From Williamsia herbipolensis (GTDB lineage Bacteria; Actinomycetota; Actinomycetes; Mycobacteriales; Mycobacteriaceae), in the NCBI RefSeq assembly GCF_000964005.1, contig NZ_JXYP01000036.1, positions 1 to 64,000 on the forward strand: a stretch of 64,000 nt of DNA, given 5' to 3'. The position numbers were made by a program, and so were the translations under genes. Below are positions 34,026 through 41,511 of the stretch, one piece after another; within the stretch, counting starts at the first letter, position 1, and each line of letters opens with the position of its first letter. Under the pieces are notes generated by a model, which saw only the letters and a program-made list of their open reading frames with translations, was not told the origin of the DNA and searched no databases.

Positions 34026-35528
34026 TCAGCGGTTCTTGCGCGTCGCCCGTCGCGTGATCCACTTCCACATCGACAGCTGCAGATTCGTCGAACGGCTGTC
34101 CATGGAGGTGAACGGCGCCGACATCAACTGCCCGAAGCTGATCGGCATCCGCGAGTGGGTGACCGCGCGGGCGTGCGAGAACGTCGCGAAGCCGAATTTC
34201 CCGTGATAGCTGCCCATTCCGCTGCCGCCGACACCGCCGAACGGGAGTTCGGCGCTGAGCAGGTTGAGCGCGAAGTCGTTGCCGTTCACCGATCCCGAGC
34301 GCGTGGACCGCTGCAGCGCCTCGTACCGCTCGTTGTCGGGGCCGAACCAGTAGATGGTCAGCGGGTGTCCGTGGCCGTTGATGTGGTCGACGGCCTCGGA
34401 GAGGTCACGGTAGGGATAGAGCGTCAGCACGGGGCCGAAGACCTCGTCCTCCTCGATCTTCATCCCCGCCTTCACACCGGTCAGCACTGTCGGCGGGATC
34501 TTGCGCGCGTCGGCGTCGGGCAGCTTCTCACCCGGCGGGACCACCTGCCGCTTGGTGGCGCCGAGGCTGACGGCGTCGTCGATGAGATCGACGATGCGCG
34601 TGTAGTTCTTCTCGTTGACCGTCGAGGTGAACTGCTCGTTGTGCAGGATCGAGGGGTAGTTCTGTCGCCACCGCGCGACGATGAGATCGGTGAAGCGCTG
34701 CAGGTGGGCCTCGGGCACGAAGGCGTAGTCGGGGCAGAGGCAGACCTGGCCGCTGTTGACCATACGGGCGTCGGCGAGACGCTTGGCCGCGTCGGCGATA
34801 TCGGCGGCGACGTCGATCACGACCGGGTTCTTGCCACCGAGCTCGAGGGTGACCGGCACCAGGTTGCGGCCGGCCTCGGTGGCGACCGAGGCGCCCACCC
34901 CGGGCGAACCGGTGAAGAACATGTGGTCGACCTTGAGCTTCGCGAAGTCCGAGCCCGAACCGTGTGCGCCGGTGAGGACCGCGAACTCCTCCAGCGAGAA
35001 GTAGTCAGGCGCGTGCTTCGCCAGCACCGCGGTGGTGCGGGCGGTCACCGACGAGGGCCGCATCATCACCCGGTTGCCGGCCGCGAACGCCGAGCCGGCC
35101 GGGACCACGGTCAGCTGCAACGGGAAGTTCCAGGGGCCCATGATGCCGACGACGCCGAGCGGGTCGTGCCGGATGCGCTGCGAGAACCCGGCGACGGCCA
35201 TCGACTTCGCGACCTTCTCGGTGCGCATCCACTGTGCGACGTGCTTGCGCTGATGGGCGAGGTCGATCATGCAGCCGGCCACGTCGGTGGCGATCGAGAG
35301 GTCGCGCGGTCGGGTGCCGAAGTCGGCGTCGAGCGCCTCGGCGATCTCCTCGGCGTTGTCGAGCAACAGGGCCGACAGTCGGTTGATCCGGTCGATACGG
35401 GTGGCCGCGTCGGGGATGCCGTCGCGCAGGAAGGCCGCGCGCTGCAGTTCGAGGAGCTCGTCGAGCGACCGCTCGTCGGCCGACCGGAAATGCGCGGCCG
35501 GGGCCTTCTGCGTGCTGGGTGTGCTCAT
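34026..35528 (-). CDS. Aldehyde dehydrogenase (coniferyl aldehyde dehydrogenase type)
   Basis: The 500-residue NAD(P)-dependent enzyme has PLGVVGIMGPWNFPLQL near residue 120, the general-base glutamate in VTLELGGKNPVV near 222, the catalytic cysteine in NSGQVCLCPDYAFVPE near 255 and EVFGPVLTLYPYRDL near 365. It oxidises an aldehyde to the acid. ATG 35528 follows AAGGAG. It lies upstream of kstR2 on the same strand, separated by the KstR2 box, so it need not belong to the regulon. The C-terminus with FTSMDSRSTNLQL and a basic WKWITRRATRKNR tail may associate with membrane. Confidence 0.89.
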   Translation of the reverse strand: MSTPSTQKAPAAHFRSADERSLDELLELQRAAFLRDGIPDAATRIDRINRLSALLLDNAEEIAEALDADFGTRPRDLSIATDVAGCMIDLAHQRKHVAQWMRTEKVAKSMAVAGFSQRIRHDPLGVVGIMGPWNFPLQLTVVPAGSAFAAGNRVMMRPSSVTARTTAVLAKHAPDYFSLEEFAVLTGAHGSGSDFAKLKVDHMFFTGSPGVGASVATEAGRNLVPVTLELGGKNPVVIDVAADIADAAKRLADARMVNSGQVCLCPDYAFVPEAHLQRFTDLIVARWRQNYPSILHNEQFTSTVNEKNYTRIVDLIDDAVSLGATKRQVVPPGEKLPDADARKIPPTVLTGVKAGMKIEEDEVFGPVLTLYPYRDLSEAVDHINGHGHPLTIYWFGPDNERYEALQRSTRSGSVNGNDFALNLLSAELPFGGVGGSGMGSYHGKFGFATFSHARAVTHSRMPISFGQLMSAPFTSMDSRSTNLQLSMWKWITRRATRKNR

Positions 35529-35647
35529 GCGGGTCGATCTCCTTCGATCCTTCAATGAAACAAACTCATCGATGTGTTGCTTTGCAGTATGCGCCACATC
35601 ACACCTCCCGCGCCACCGGGTGGGCTCGGACCGTAGAGTTCGGCCTC

Positions 35648-36034
35648 ATGAGAGACCTGCTCCCGGTGATCGGTCTGTGGTCGCTCGCGGTCGGCGCGCT
35701 GTCCGGTTTCGCGATGGTGCTCGTCGTCGACAAACCGCAGTACCTGCACAAGGTCGGCATCAAGCACCACCGTCGCGTGTTCCAGACGCACCTCGACTGG
35801 ATCCTCATGGGCCTGCTGCTGATCGCCGTCGGACTCGTCGCGACCGACACCCCCGCATGGGTCCTGGTGCTCGTCACCATCGGCGCGATCGTCAACCCGC
35901 TGCTGTTCGTGCCGCTCGCCTTCGAGGAGAAGATCCAGGAGACGCTCGCCTACCGCACCGCGTCAGGACTCTCGTTCGTGTCGCTGTCGGCGGGCCTCGT
36001 CGCCGTCGCCATCGCGCAGACCATCGCCTACTGA
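35648..36034 (+). CDS. Small four-helix membrane protein of unknown function
   Basis: The 128-residue protein has four hydrophobic segments: LLPVIGLWSLAVGALSGFAMVLVV, WILMGLLLIAVGLVA, WVLVLVTIGAIVNPLLFVPLAF and GLSFVSLSAGLVAVAIAQTIAY. The loop between the first two is basic (HKVGIKHHRRVFQTHLD), with histidines that could bind metal or quinone. It is divergent from the aldehyde dehydrogenase. No function can be assigned. The repeat array begins 10 nt after its stop. Confidence 0.75.
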   Translation: MRDLLPVIGLWSLAVGALSGFAMVLVVDKPQYLHKVGIKHHRRVFQTHLDWILMGLLLIAVGLVATDTPAWVLVLVTIGAIVNPLLFVPLAFEEKIQETLAYRTASGLSFVSLSAGLVAVAIAQTIAY

Positions 36035-36044
36035 TCGACGAATG

Positions 36045-36216
36045 GCTGACTGTGTGGAAACGGCCGTCGAGAGCGTGACCCGCGGTTGCTGACTGCGTGG
36101 AAACGGCCGTCGAGAGCGTGACCCGCGGTTGCTGACTGTGTGGAAACGGTCGTCGAGTGCGTGACCCGCGGTTTGCTGACTGTGTGGAAACGGTCGTCGA
36201 GTGTGCTGGCAGCGTG
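36045..36216. repeat. 43-bp tandem repeat, four copies
   Basis: A unit starting GCTGACTGTGTGGAAACGGY and ending CGTGACCCGCGGTT runs at 36045-36087, 36088-36130 and 36131-36174 (one extra T), with a fourth copy from 36175 that diverges after its first 30 bases. Units 1 and 2 differ by one base. The fourth copy also forms the left arm of the palindrome at 36175-36272. Confidence 0.92.
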
Positions 36217-36272
36217 ACGCGCGCCGACGACGAGACAACGCACACTCGGCGGCCGGCTTCCGCACCGTCAGC
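36175..36272. repeat. Large imperfect palindrome, left side of the DUF222/HNH gene
   Basis: The arm at 36175-36206 (GCTGACTGTGTGGAAA to CGAGTGTGC) is imperfectly complementary to 36240-36272 (GCACACTCGG to ACCGTCAGC) around a 33-nt loop. A matching palindrome with related arm sequence is on the other side of the gene at 37935-38032. Confidence 0.85.
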
Positions 36273-36287
36273 GGCAGTAGAACGCAA
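36239..36287. repeat. Left 49-bp inverted repeat bracketing the DUF222/HNH gene
   Basis: Read on the minus strand this segment begins TTGCGTTCTACTGCCGCTG. It matches 37920-37968 on the plus strand at 41 of 49 positions by hand alignment, with most differences in a 9-nt central block. The two copies face each other across the gene at 36401-37915. Confidence 0.85.
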
Positions 36288-36400
36288 CCACCCACCCGAA
36301 ATACACTCACGCCCAACACTATTCACTGAAATCAATCACCCACACCTCGAGCATGCGTGCTAGAATAGACGTACAGTCACACCTGGGGAGGGGGCAGTCC

Positions 36401-37915
36401 GTGAGCGATCTCGTGGCGAAATACGCTGCCCTACAGGCCCTTGTCGACGAGATCGCCAAGGAGACCTCGGACGCCTGCGACGACGAAACCGTCGCACAAC
36501 TGGCGATCACCCACCAGACCGTTGTCCGCCAATTCGAATCCATCGGTAACCAGCGGATCCTCGAGGTCTCCGACCGCGACGCCCACCGCACCGTCGGATG
36601 CGTGACCATCACCGAATTCCTCCAGACGAAACTCCGCATCACTTACCCCAAGAAGCGGTTACAGACGGTGCAGGCGTTGGAACCGCTACTTACGATGACC
36701 GGGGAGAAGCTGCCGCCGGTGTGCCCGAACACGGCTCGCGAGTTGGCCGCCGGAACGATCGGGCCCGATCACGTGCATGCGGTTCTCGACGTGATGAAGA
36801 AGATCCCGTCAGCGGTCGATGCCGAGCGTCGTGCGTTCGCCGAACAGACTCTCGCCGAGTTCGCGACGACGTTGACGCCGAAAGAGATCACCGCGGCCGG
36901 TGTGCGGATCCTCGCGCATCTCGATCCCGACGGGCAACTGACCGACGACCGCGACCGGGCACGCAACCGGAACCTGAACCTCGGTTGCCAGGACTCGCAG
37001 CTGATGTCGAAACTCACCGCCACGCTCGATCCGATCACGCGTGCTCTCTTCGATGTGGTGTTGGCGAAGTGGGCGGCGCCCGGTATGAACAACCCCGACG
37101 ACGACCGGTCCCCTATCGGTGACGGCAGTGACATCGATCCCGACCTGCTCCGCGAGGCCGCTGATCGGGATTGCCGTTCGCAGAGTCAGCGGAACCATGA
37201 CGCGTTGAAGGCCCTGCTGGATGCCGCGGTGAACGGTGGACTCCTCGGTGGGTCGCATCGGGGGTTGCCGCCGCAGATCATCGTCTCCATCACCGACGCA
37301 CAATTACGCGAACACGCCGGTGTGGCGCGCACCGCCACAGGCAGCGACCTCCCCATTAGCGATGTCGTGAAGCTGGCCGCCGACGCCCAACCGCATCTCG
37401 CGGTGTTCGACAACGTCACCAATGAGCCGTTGTACTTCGGCCGCGGCCGGCGCCTCGCGTCGCAGGCGCAACGGTTGATGGCCTTCGCCGAGTACAAGGG
37501 TTGTAGCAAAGACGACTGTCGTGTCCCGTTCGCCCACACCGAAATGCACCACGCGGAGACCGATTGGGCCGACGGCGGACTCACCGATGCCACCCACATG
37601 GCACCCGCCTGCGGACGCCACAACCGGGCCGTCGGACCTGAACCCCACCAGTGGACGACCGAAAAGATCACCGCCGGCCCCGACCGGGGACGGTATGGCT
37701 GGCGACGCAACACCGACCCACCGGAGATGCTCCGCGCCAACCGCCTATACCGTATCGACGAACTGCTACAACAGCATTCGACGAGTAATGACCCGTGGGC
37801 CGAACCTCCAGACGTCGACGAACCATCGCCACCGATCCCCGATGTCGAACACCCGCGAGTGTCACGCTTCGACATCGTCTGGCCCCGGGCTCCGCTCTAC
37901 CCCACTGCCTCGTAG
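36401..37915 (+). CDS. DUF222 domain HNH endonuclease family protein (13E12-type)
   Basis: From the GTG at 36401, preceded by GGGGAGGGGG, the protein is 504 residues. The DUF222 region (residues about 40-300: TITEFLQTKLRITYPKKRLQTVQALEPLL, ARELAAGTIGPDHVHAVLDVMKKIP) precedes a C-terminal HNH domain at residues about 365-410 with CSKDDC, HTEMHHAETDWADGG and CGRHNRAVG, so the His, Asn and His metal/catalytic positions are intact. The proline-rich tail ends near the right inverted repeat. Such genes are multicopy in Mycobacteriales and their role is unsolved. It separates kstR2-side genes from fadA6, unlike M. tuberculosis, and is framed by palindromes, which suggests mobility. Confidence 0.88.
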   Translation: MSDLVAKYAALQALVDEIAKETSDACDDETVAQLAITHQTVVRQFESIGNQRILEVSDRDAHRTVGCVTITEFLQTKLRITYPKKRLQTVQALEPLLTMTGEKLPPVCPNTARELAAGTIGPDHVHAVLDVMKKIPSAVDAERRAFAEQTLAEFATTLTPKEITAAGVRILAHLDPDGQLTDDRDRARNRNLNLGCQDSQLMSKLTATLDPITRALFDVVLAKWAAPGMNNPDDDRSPIGDGSDIDPDLLREAADRDCRSQSQRNHDALKALLDAAVNGGLLGGSHRGLPPQIIVSITDAQLREHAGVARTATGSDLPISDVVKLAADAQPHLAVFDNVTNEPLYFGRGRRLASQAQRLMAFAEYKGCSKDDCRVPFAHTEMHHAETDWADGGLTDATHMAPACGRHNRAVGPEPHQWTTEKITAGPDRGRYGWRRNTDPPEMLRANRLYRIDELLQQHSTSNDPWAEPPDVDEPSPPIPDVEHPRVSRFDIVWPRAPLYPTAS

Positions 37916-37919
37916 CTCG

Positions 37920-37968
37920 TTGCGTTCTACCGCCGCTGACTGTGCGGAAAGTCGTCGTCGAGTGTGCG
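37920..37968. repeat. Right 49-bp inverted repeat bracketing the DUF222/HNH gene
   Basis: This segment begins TTGCGTTCTACCGCCGCTG, 5 nt after the stop codon of the gene, and ends GAGTGTGCG. It is the inverted partner of 36239-36287 (41 of 49 identical). Confidence 0.85.
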
Positions 37969-38032
37969 CTGTCCGGCTGTCGACTCACGCAATGCGGTGA
38001 GCACACTCGACTGAACTTTCCACACACTCAGC
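37935..38032. repeat. Large imperfect palindrome, right side of the DUF222/HNH gene
   Basis: The arm at 37935-37967 (GCTGACTGTGCGGAAAG to CGAGTGTGC) pairs imperfectly with 38001-38032 (GCACACTCGA to CACACTCAGC) across a 33-nt loop. Arm and loop lengths equal those of the left palindrome, while the loop sequences differ. Confidence 0.85.
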
Positions 38033-38151
38033 CCCACCACCCGACTCCAAGTGCGACACAGTCCGCCGGGTCGCTCGAGCCATGCCCGGGGCGGTGTTCC
38101 GACTGCTACCCCTGTGGCGATACATCCTCGTGTGGCACAAACCGAGATAGT

Positions 38152-38210
38152 CAGTTGCCCAACTGCGGTCGTTACCTGCCCAACTGCGGGCGTTACGTGC
38201 CCAACTGGCG
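38152..38210. repeat. Three imperfect 20-21-bp tandem repeats next to the fadA6 stop
   Basis: The core TGCCCAACTG occurs three times with spacing of 20-21 nt (38157, 38177 and 38198), with CGTTACSTGCCCAACTG complete in the last two. The array ends directly at the fadA6 stop codon. Apart from these repeats and the palindrome, the rest of the 37916-38210 gap shows nothing recognisable. Confidence 0.8.
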
Positions 38211-39365
38211 TCAGAGTCTCTCGATGATGGTGACGTTCGCGGTCCCGCCGCCCTCACACATCGTCTGGAGGCCGTAGCGGCCGCCGGTGCGCTCGAGTTC
38301 GTTCAGCAGGGTCGAGAAGAGTTTCGCGCCGGTGGCACCGAGGGGGTGGCCCAGGGCGATGCCGCCGCCGTTCGGGTTGACCCGGGCGGGATCGGCGCCG
38401 GTCTCCTTCAGCCAGGCCAGCACGACCGGAGCGAACGCCTCGTTGATCTCGACGACATCGATGTCGTCGATCGACAATCCGGTCTTCTCCAGCGCCCACT
38501 TCGTCGCGGGGATCGGAGCCGAGAGCATCATCACCGGGTCGTCACCGCGCACCGACAGGTGGTGGATCCGGGCGCGCGGGGTGAGGCCGTGCTGCTTCAG
38601 AGCCGCCTCAGACACGACCAGCGTGGCCGCGGCGCCGTCGCAGATCTGTGACGCGACAGCCGCGGTCAGCGACGATCCCTCGGCCAAGACCTTGAGCCCG
38701 GCCATCGTCGAGAGCGAGGTCTCGCGGGGACACTCGTCGACGACGCACTCCCCCATCGCCACGGTCTCCTTCTCGAAACGACCCTCGGCGATGGCGGCCA
38801 GCGCACGCTGATGCGACTGCAGCGCCCACCCCTCCATGTCCCCGCGGCTGATCTCCCACCGCTTGGCCATCATGTCCGCACCGGTGAACTGTGAGATGTC
38901 GGCGTCGCCGAACCGTTCGGCCCAGCCGTTCGATCCGCTGAACGGGGTGTCGAACCCGTACTCGCGCCCGGCGAGCATCGCCGACGAGATCGGGATGGCG
39001 CTCATGTTCTGGATGCCGCCGGCGAGCACCACGTCCTGGGTTCCGCTCATCACCGCCTGGGCGGCGAAATGGATTGCCTGCTGTGATGATCCGCACTGAC
39101 GGTCGACGGTGGTGCCGGGAACGCCCAACGGCTGACCGGCCGCGAGCCACGCCGAACGGGCGATGTTGCCGGCCTGCGGTCCGATGGTGTCGACGCACCC
39201 GAAGATGACGTCGTCGACGACATTCGGATCGATGCCGGTGCGCTCGAGGACGGCGTTGATGACGTGGGCACCCATGTCGGCGGGGTGCGTCTTCGCCAGC
39301 GACCCGTTGCGTTTGCCGACCGGGGTCCGGATGGAGTCGACGATGTAGGCCTGCGGTTGTGACAT
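38211..39365 (-). CDS. fadA6: Thiolase FadA6 of steroid ring degradation
   Basis: The 384-residue thiolase has the nucleophile in VDRQCGSSQQAIHFAAQ near residue 89, NEAFAPVVLAWLKETG near 318, NPNGGGIALGHPLGATGAKL near 340 and the C-terminal catalytic region MCEGGGTANV near 372. FadA6 performs the thiolysis that follows IpdAB ring opening. It is last in a minus-strand operon fadE30-ipdF-fadA6 controlled from the KstR2 box at 41463. In M. tuberculosis the neighbour is kstR2; here a DUF222 element and other genes intervene. Confidence 0.91.
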   Translation of the reverse strand: MSQPQAYIVDSIRTPVGKRNGSLAKTHPADMGAHVINAVLERTGIDPNVVDDVIFGCVDTIGPQAGNIARSAWLAAGQPLGVPGTTVDRQCGSSQQAIHFAAQAVMSGTQDVVLAGGIQNMSAIPISSAMLAGREYGFDTPFSGSNGWAERFGDADISQFTGADMMAKRWEISRGDMEGWALQSHQRALAAIAEGRFEKETVAMGECVVDECPRETSLSTMAGLKVLAEGSSLTAAVASQICDGAAATLVVSEAALKQHGLTPRARIHHLSVRGDDPVMMLSAPIPATKWALEKTGLSIDDIDVVEINEAFAPVVLAWLKETGADPARVNPNGGGIALGHPLGATGAKLFSTLLNELERTGGRYGLQTMCEGGGTANVTIIERL

Positions 39366-39382
39366 CGAGAATTCCTTTTCGC

Positions 39383-40195
39383 TCAGGCGCGTTGGCTGGA
39401 GATCGAGACGATCTCGCCGGTCAGGTAGGTGGTGTAGTCGCTGGCGAGCATCGCGATGGTGGCGGCGATCTCCCACACCTCCGCGGCCCGGCCGTACGCC
39501 TCCCGGGAGGCCAGTTCGTCGAGCAGTTCGTCGCTGGTCACCTTGGCCAGGAACGGGTGCTTCGCGATCGACGGCGCCACGGCGTTGATGCGCACGCCGT
39601 ACTCGGCCGCCTCGATCGCCGAGCACCGGGTCAAAGCCATCACACCGGCTTTCGCTGCGGCGTAATGGGATTGACCCTTCTGCGCCCGCCAGCCGAGCAC
39701 CGAGGCGTTGTTGACGATGACACCACCGTGGGGCACCGAGGCGAAATACCGCAGCGCCGCGCGGGTGGCGCGGAAGGTGCTGTTCAGCGTGATGTCGAGG
39801 ACGCGGTCCCACGCCTCGTCGGTCATCTCGACGATCGGCGTCTCACCACCGAGGCCGGCGTTGTTGACCAGGACGTCGATCCGGCCGAGTTCGCGGGCTG
39901 CGGCAGCGATGAGCTCGTCGACCTGGCTGGTCTCGGAGACGTCGCAGACCGCCTGGGCCACGGTCTGATCCGGGAACTCGCCCACGAGTTTCTCGACGGT
40001 CTCACCGAGCCGGCGCTCATGGAAGTCGCTGACGAGGACGTCGGCGCCCTCGAGCAGCGCACGACGTGCGGTGGCGAAACCGATGCCGGTCCCCGCCGCT
40101 GCGGTCACCACGACCTTGCGGCCCGCGAGCAGTCCGTGCCCGGGGATCTCCGCGGGCGGCTGCGACAGATCCACGGGCGACAGATCAGAAGTCAT
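39383..40195 (-). CDS. ipdF: Short-chain dehydrogenase IpdF
   Basis: The 270-residue SDR has VVVTAAAGTGIGFATARRAL near residue 28 (an AAAGTGIG variant of the TGxxxGIG motif), VNNAGLGGETPIVEM near 110, and the Ser/Tyr/Lys region NNASVLGWRAQKGQSHYAAAKAGV near 160-176. It matches Rv3559c (IpdF), which oxidises a hydroxyl group on the HIP-CoA-derived intermediate. The ATG at 40195 overlaps the fadE30 stop as ATGA, and fadA6 starts 17 nt after its stop. Confidence 0.89.
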   Translation of the reverse strand: MTSDLSPVDLSQPPAEIPGHGLLAGRKVVVTAAAGTGIGFATARRALLEGADVLVSDFHERRLGETVEKLVGEFPDQTVAQAVCDVSETSQVDELIAAAARELGRIDVLVNNAGLGGETPIVEMTDEAWDRVLDITLNSTFRATRAALRYFASVPHGGVIVNNASVLGWRAQKGQSHYAAAKAGVMALTRCSAIEAAEYGVRINAVAPSIAKHPFLAKVTSDELLDELASREAYGRAAEVWEIAATIAMLASDYTTYLTGEIVSISSQRA

Positions 40196-41445
40196 GGTCG
40201 CGCCTCTCGCGGCAGGCCGAGCACCCGTTCGGCGATGATGGTGCGCTGGATCTCGTTCGAGCCACCGTAGATGGTGTCGGCGCGGGTGAAGAGGAACAAC
40301 CGTTGCCAGGGCCCAAGTTCGACACGTTCGGGGGTGGTGATGTCGTTCGCGACGCCCTCGCTGGTGTGGTCGGGGGCGATGAGCGCCGAAGCCCCCGAGA
40401 TGGCCATCGCGAGTTCGCCGAGGTCGCGGTGCCAGTTGGCCCACAGCAACTTCGACACCGACGCCTGGCCGCCGGCGCCTCCGGTGTCGACTGTGGCGAG
40501 GGTGCGCAGGGCGTGGGCGCGCATCACCTGCAGGCCCACGTGCGCGGACACCAGTCGCCCGCGGATGTCGGGATCGGACGCGGCGCCGGTGGCCTTCGCC
40601 AGGTCGATCAGTCGGTCGAGTTCCCGGGCGAAGCCGACCTGCTGGCCGAGGGTCGAGACGCCGCGCTCGAACTCGAGGAGTCCCATCGCGACCTTCCACC
40701 CGTCGCCCGGCGCACCGACGATGAGGTCGGCGTCGGTGACGGCATCGTCGAAGAAGACCTCGTTGAACTCCGATGTGCCGGTGAGCTGTTGGATGGGCCG
40801 CACGGTGATGCCGGGCTGGTCGAGCGGCACCAGCAGGAAGCCGAGGCCGTGGTGGCGCGTCGACCCGCGCTCGACACGGCACAGCACGAACACCCACTGC
40901 GCGACGTGGGCGAGTGAGGTCCAGATCTTCTGGCCGTTGATGACCCAGCGACCGTCTTCGAGCCGTGCGGTGGTGGACACGTTCGCGAGATCGGATCCGG
41001 CGCCGGGTTCGGAGTACCCCTGGGCCCACAGCTCGGAGACGTCGGCGATCGGTGGGAGGAACCGTTCCTTCTGGGCGTCGGTGCCGAAGGCGATGAGCGT
41101 GGGACCCAGCAGTTCCTCACCGAGGTGGTTGACCCGTGCCGGGGCGTCGGCGCGGGCGTACTCGGTGTGGAACGCGATGCGCTGGGCGAGAGTGGCGTTG
41201 CGGCCGCCGTGTTCGGTCGGCCAACCGAGGCAGGTCCAGCCCGCGCGGGCCAGGTGCCGGTCCCAGTCGAGGCGTCGGTGAAAGAACTCGTGTTCGCTTC
41301 CCGGTCCGCCACGTCCGACGAGGGACGCGAACTCCCCGGTCAGGTTCTCGCGGAGCCAGGTGCCGACCGACGACGCGAAGTCGTCCACCGATCCCGGATG
41401 TCGACCCAGGTCGACACCTCGGTCGGCAAGATTGGTCGCAGTCAT
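40192..41445 (-). CDS. fadE30: Acyl-CoA dehydrogenase FadE30 (IpdE1 subunit)
   Basis: The 417-residue protein has the acyl-CoA dehydrogenase signatures WAQGYSEPGAGSDLANV near residue 145, VINGQKIWTSLAHVAQW near 173, FNEVFFDDAV near 228, FERGVSTLGQQVGFARE near 263 and the FAD-domain end TIYGGSNEIQRTIIAERVLGLPREA. The match to Rv3560c is close in every block. FadE30 works as a heteromer with FadE33 on the HIP-CoA pathway; no fadE33-like gene is in this window. It begins the operon opposite fadD3, with a perfect KstR2 box between. Confidence 0.92.
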   Translation of the reverse strand: MTATNLADRGVDLGRHPGSVDDFASSVGTWLRENLTGEFASLVGRGGPGSEHEFFHRRLDWDRHLARAGWTCLGWPTEHGGRNATLAQRIAFHTEYARADAPARVNHLGEELLGPTLIAFGTDAQKERFLPPIADVSELWAQGYSEPGAGSDLANVSTTARLEDGRWVINGQKIWTSLAHVAQWVFVLCRVERGSTRHHGLGFLLVPLDQPGITVRPIQQLTGTSEFNEVFFDDAVTDADLIVGAPGDGWKVAMGLLEFERGVSTLGQQVGFARELDRLIDLAKATGAASDPDIRGRLVSAHVGLQVMRAHALRTLATVDTGGAGGQASVSKLLWANWHRDLGELAMAISGASALIAPDHTSEGVANDITTPERVELGPWQRLFLFTRADTIYGGSNEIQRTIIAERVLGLPREARP

Positions 41446-41462
41446 GAGCCCTAGCGTAACCT

Positions 41463-41476
41463 ACCAAGCACTTGCT
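41463..41476. promoter_or_regulatory. KstR2 operator, perfect match, between fadE30 and fadD3
   Basis: ACCAAGCACTTGCT fits ANCAAGNNCTTGNT at every fixed position. It lies 17 nt before the fadE30 ATG (41445) and 35 nt before the fadD3 GTG (41512), so one site controls both divergent units. Confidence 0.9.
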
Positions 41477-41511
41477 TGTTTTTGCTGTCTCGTGACCCGA
41501 AGGAGAGCCGC

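Noticed and set aside
36347-36366. Possible second LexA box and -10 element (TAGAAT) before the DUF222 gene at 36401
   Set aside because: TCGAGCATGCGTGCTAGA departs from the SOS consensus in the right half, and no matching -35 was seen.
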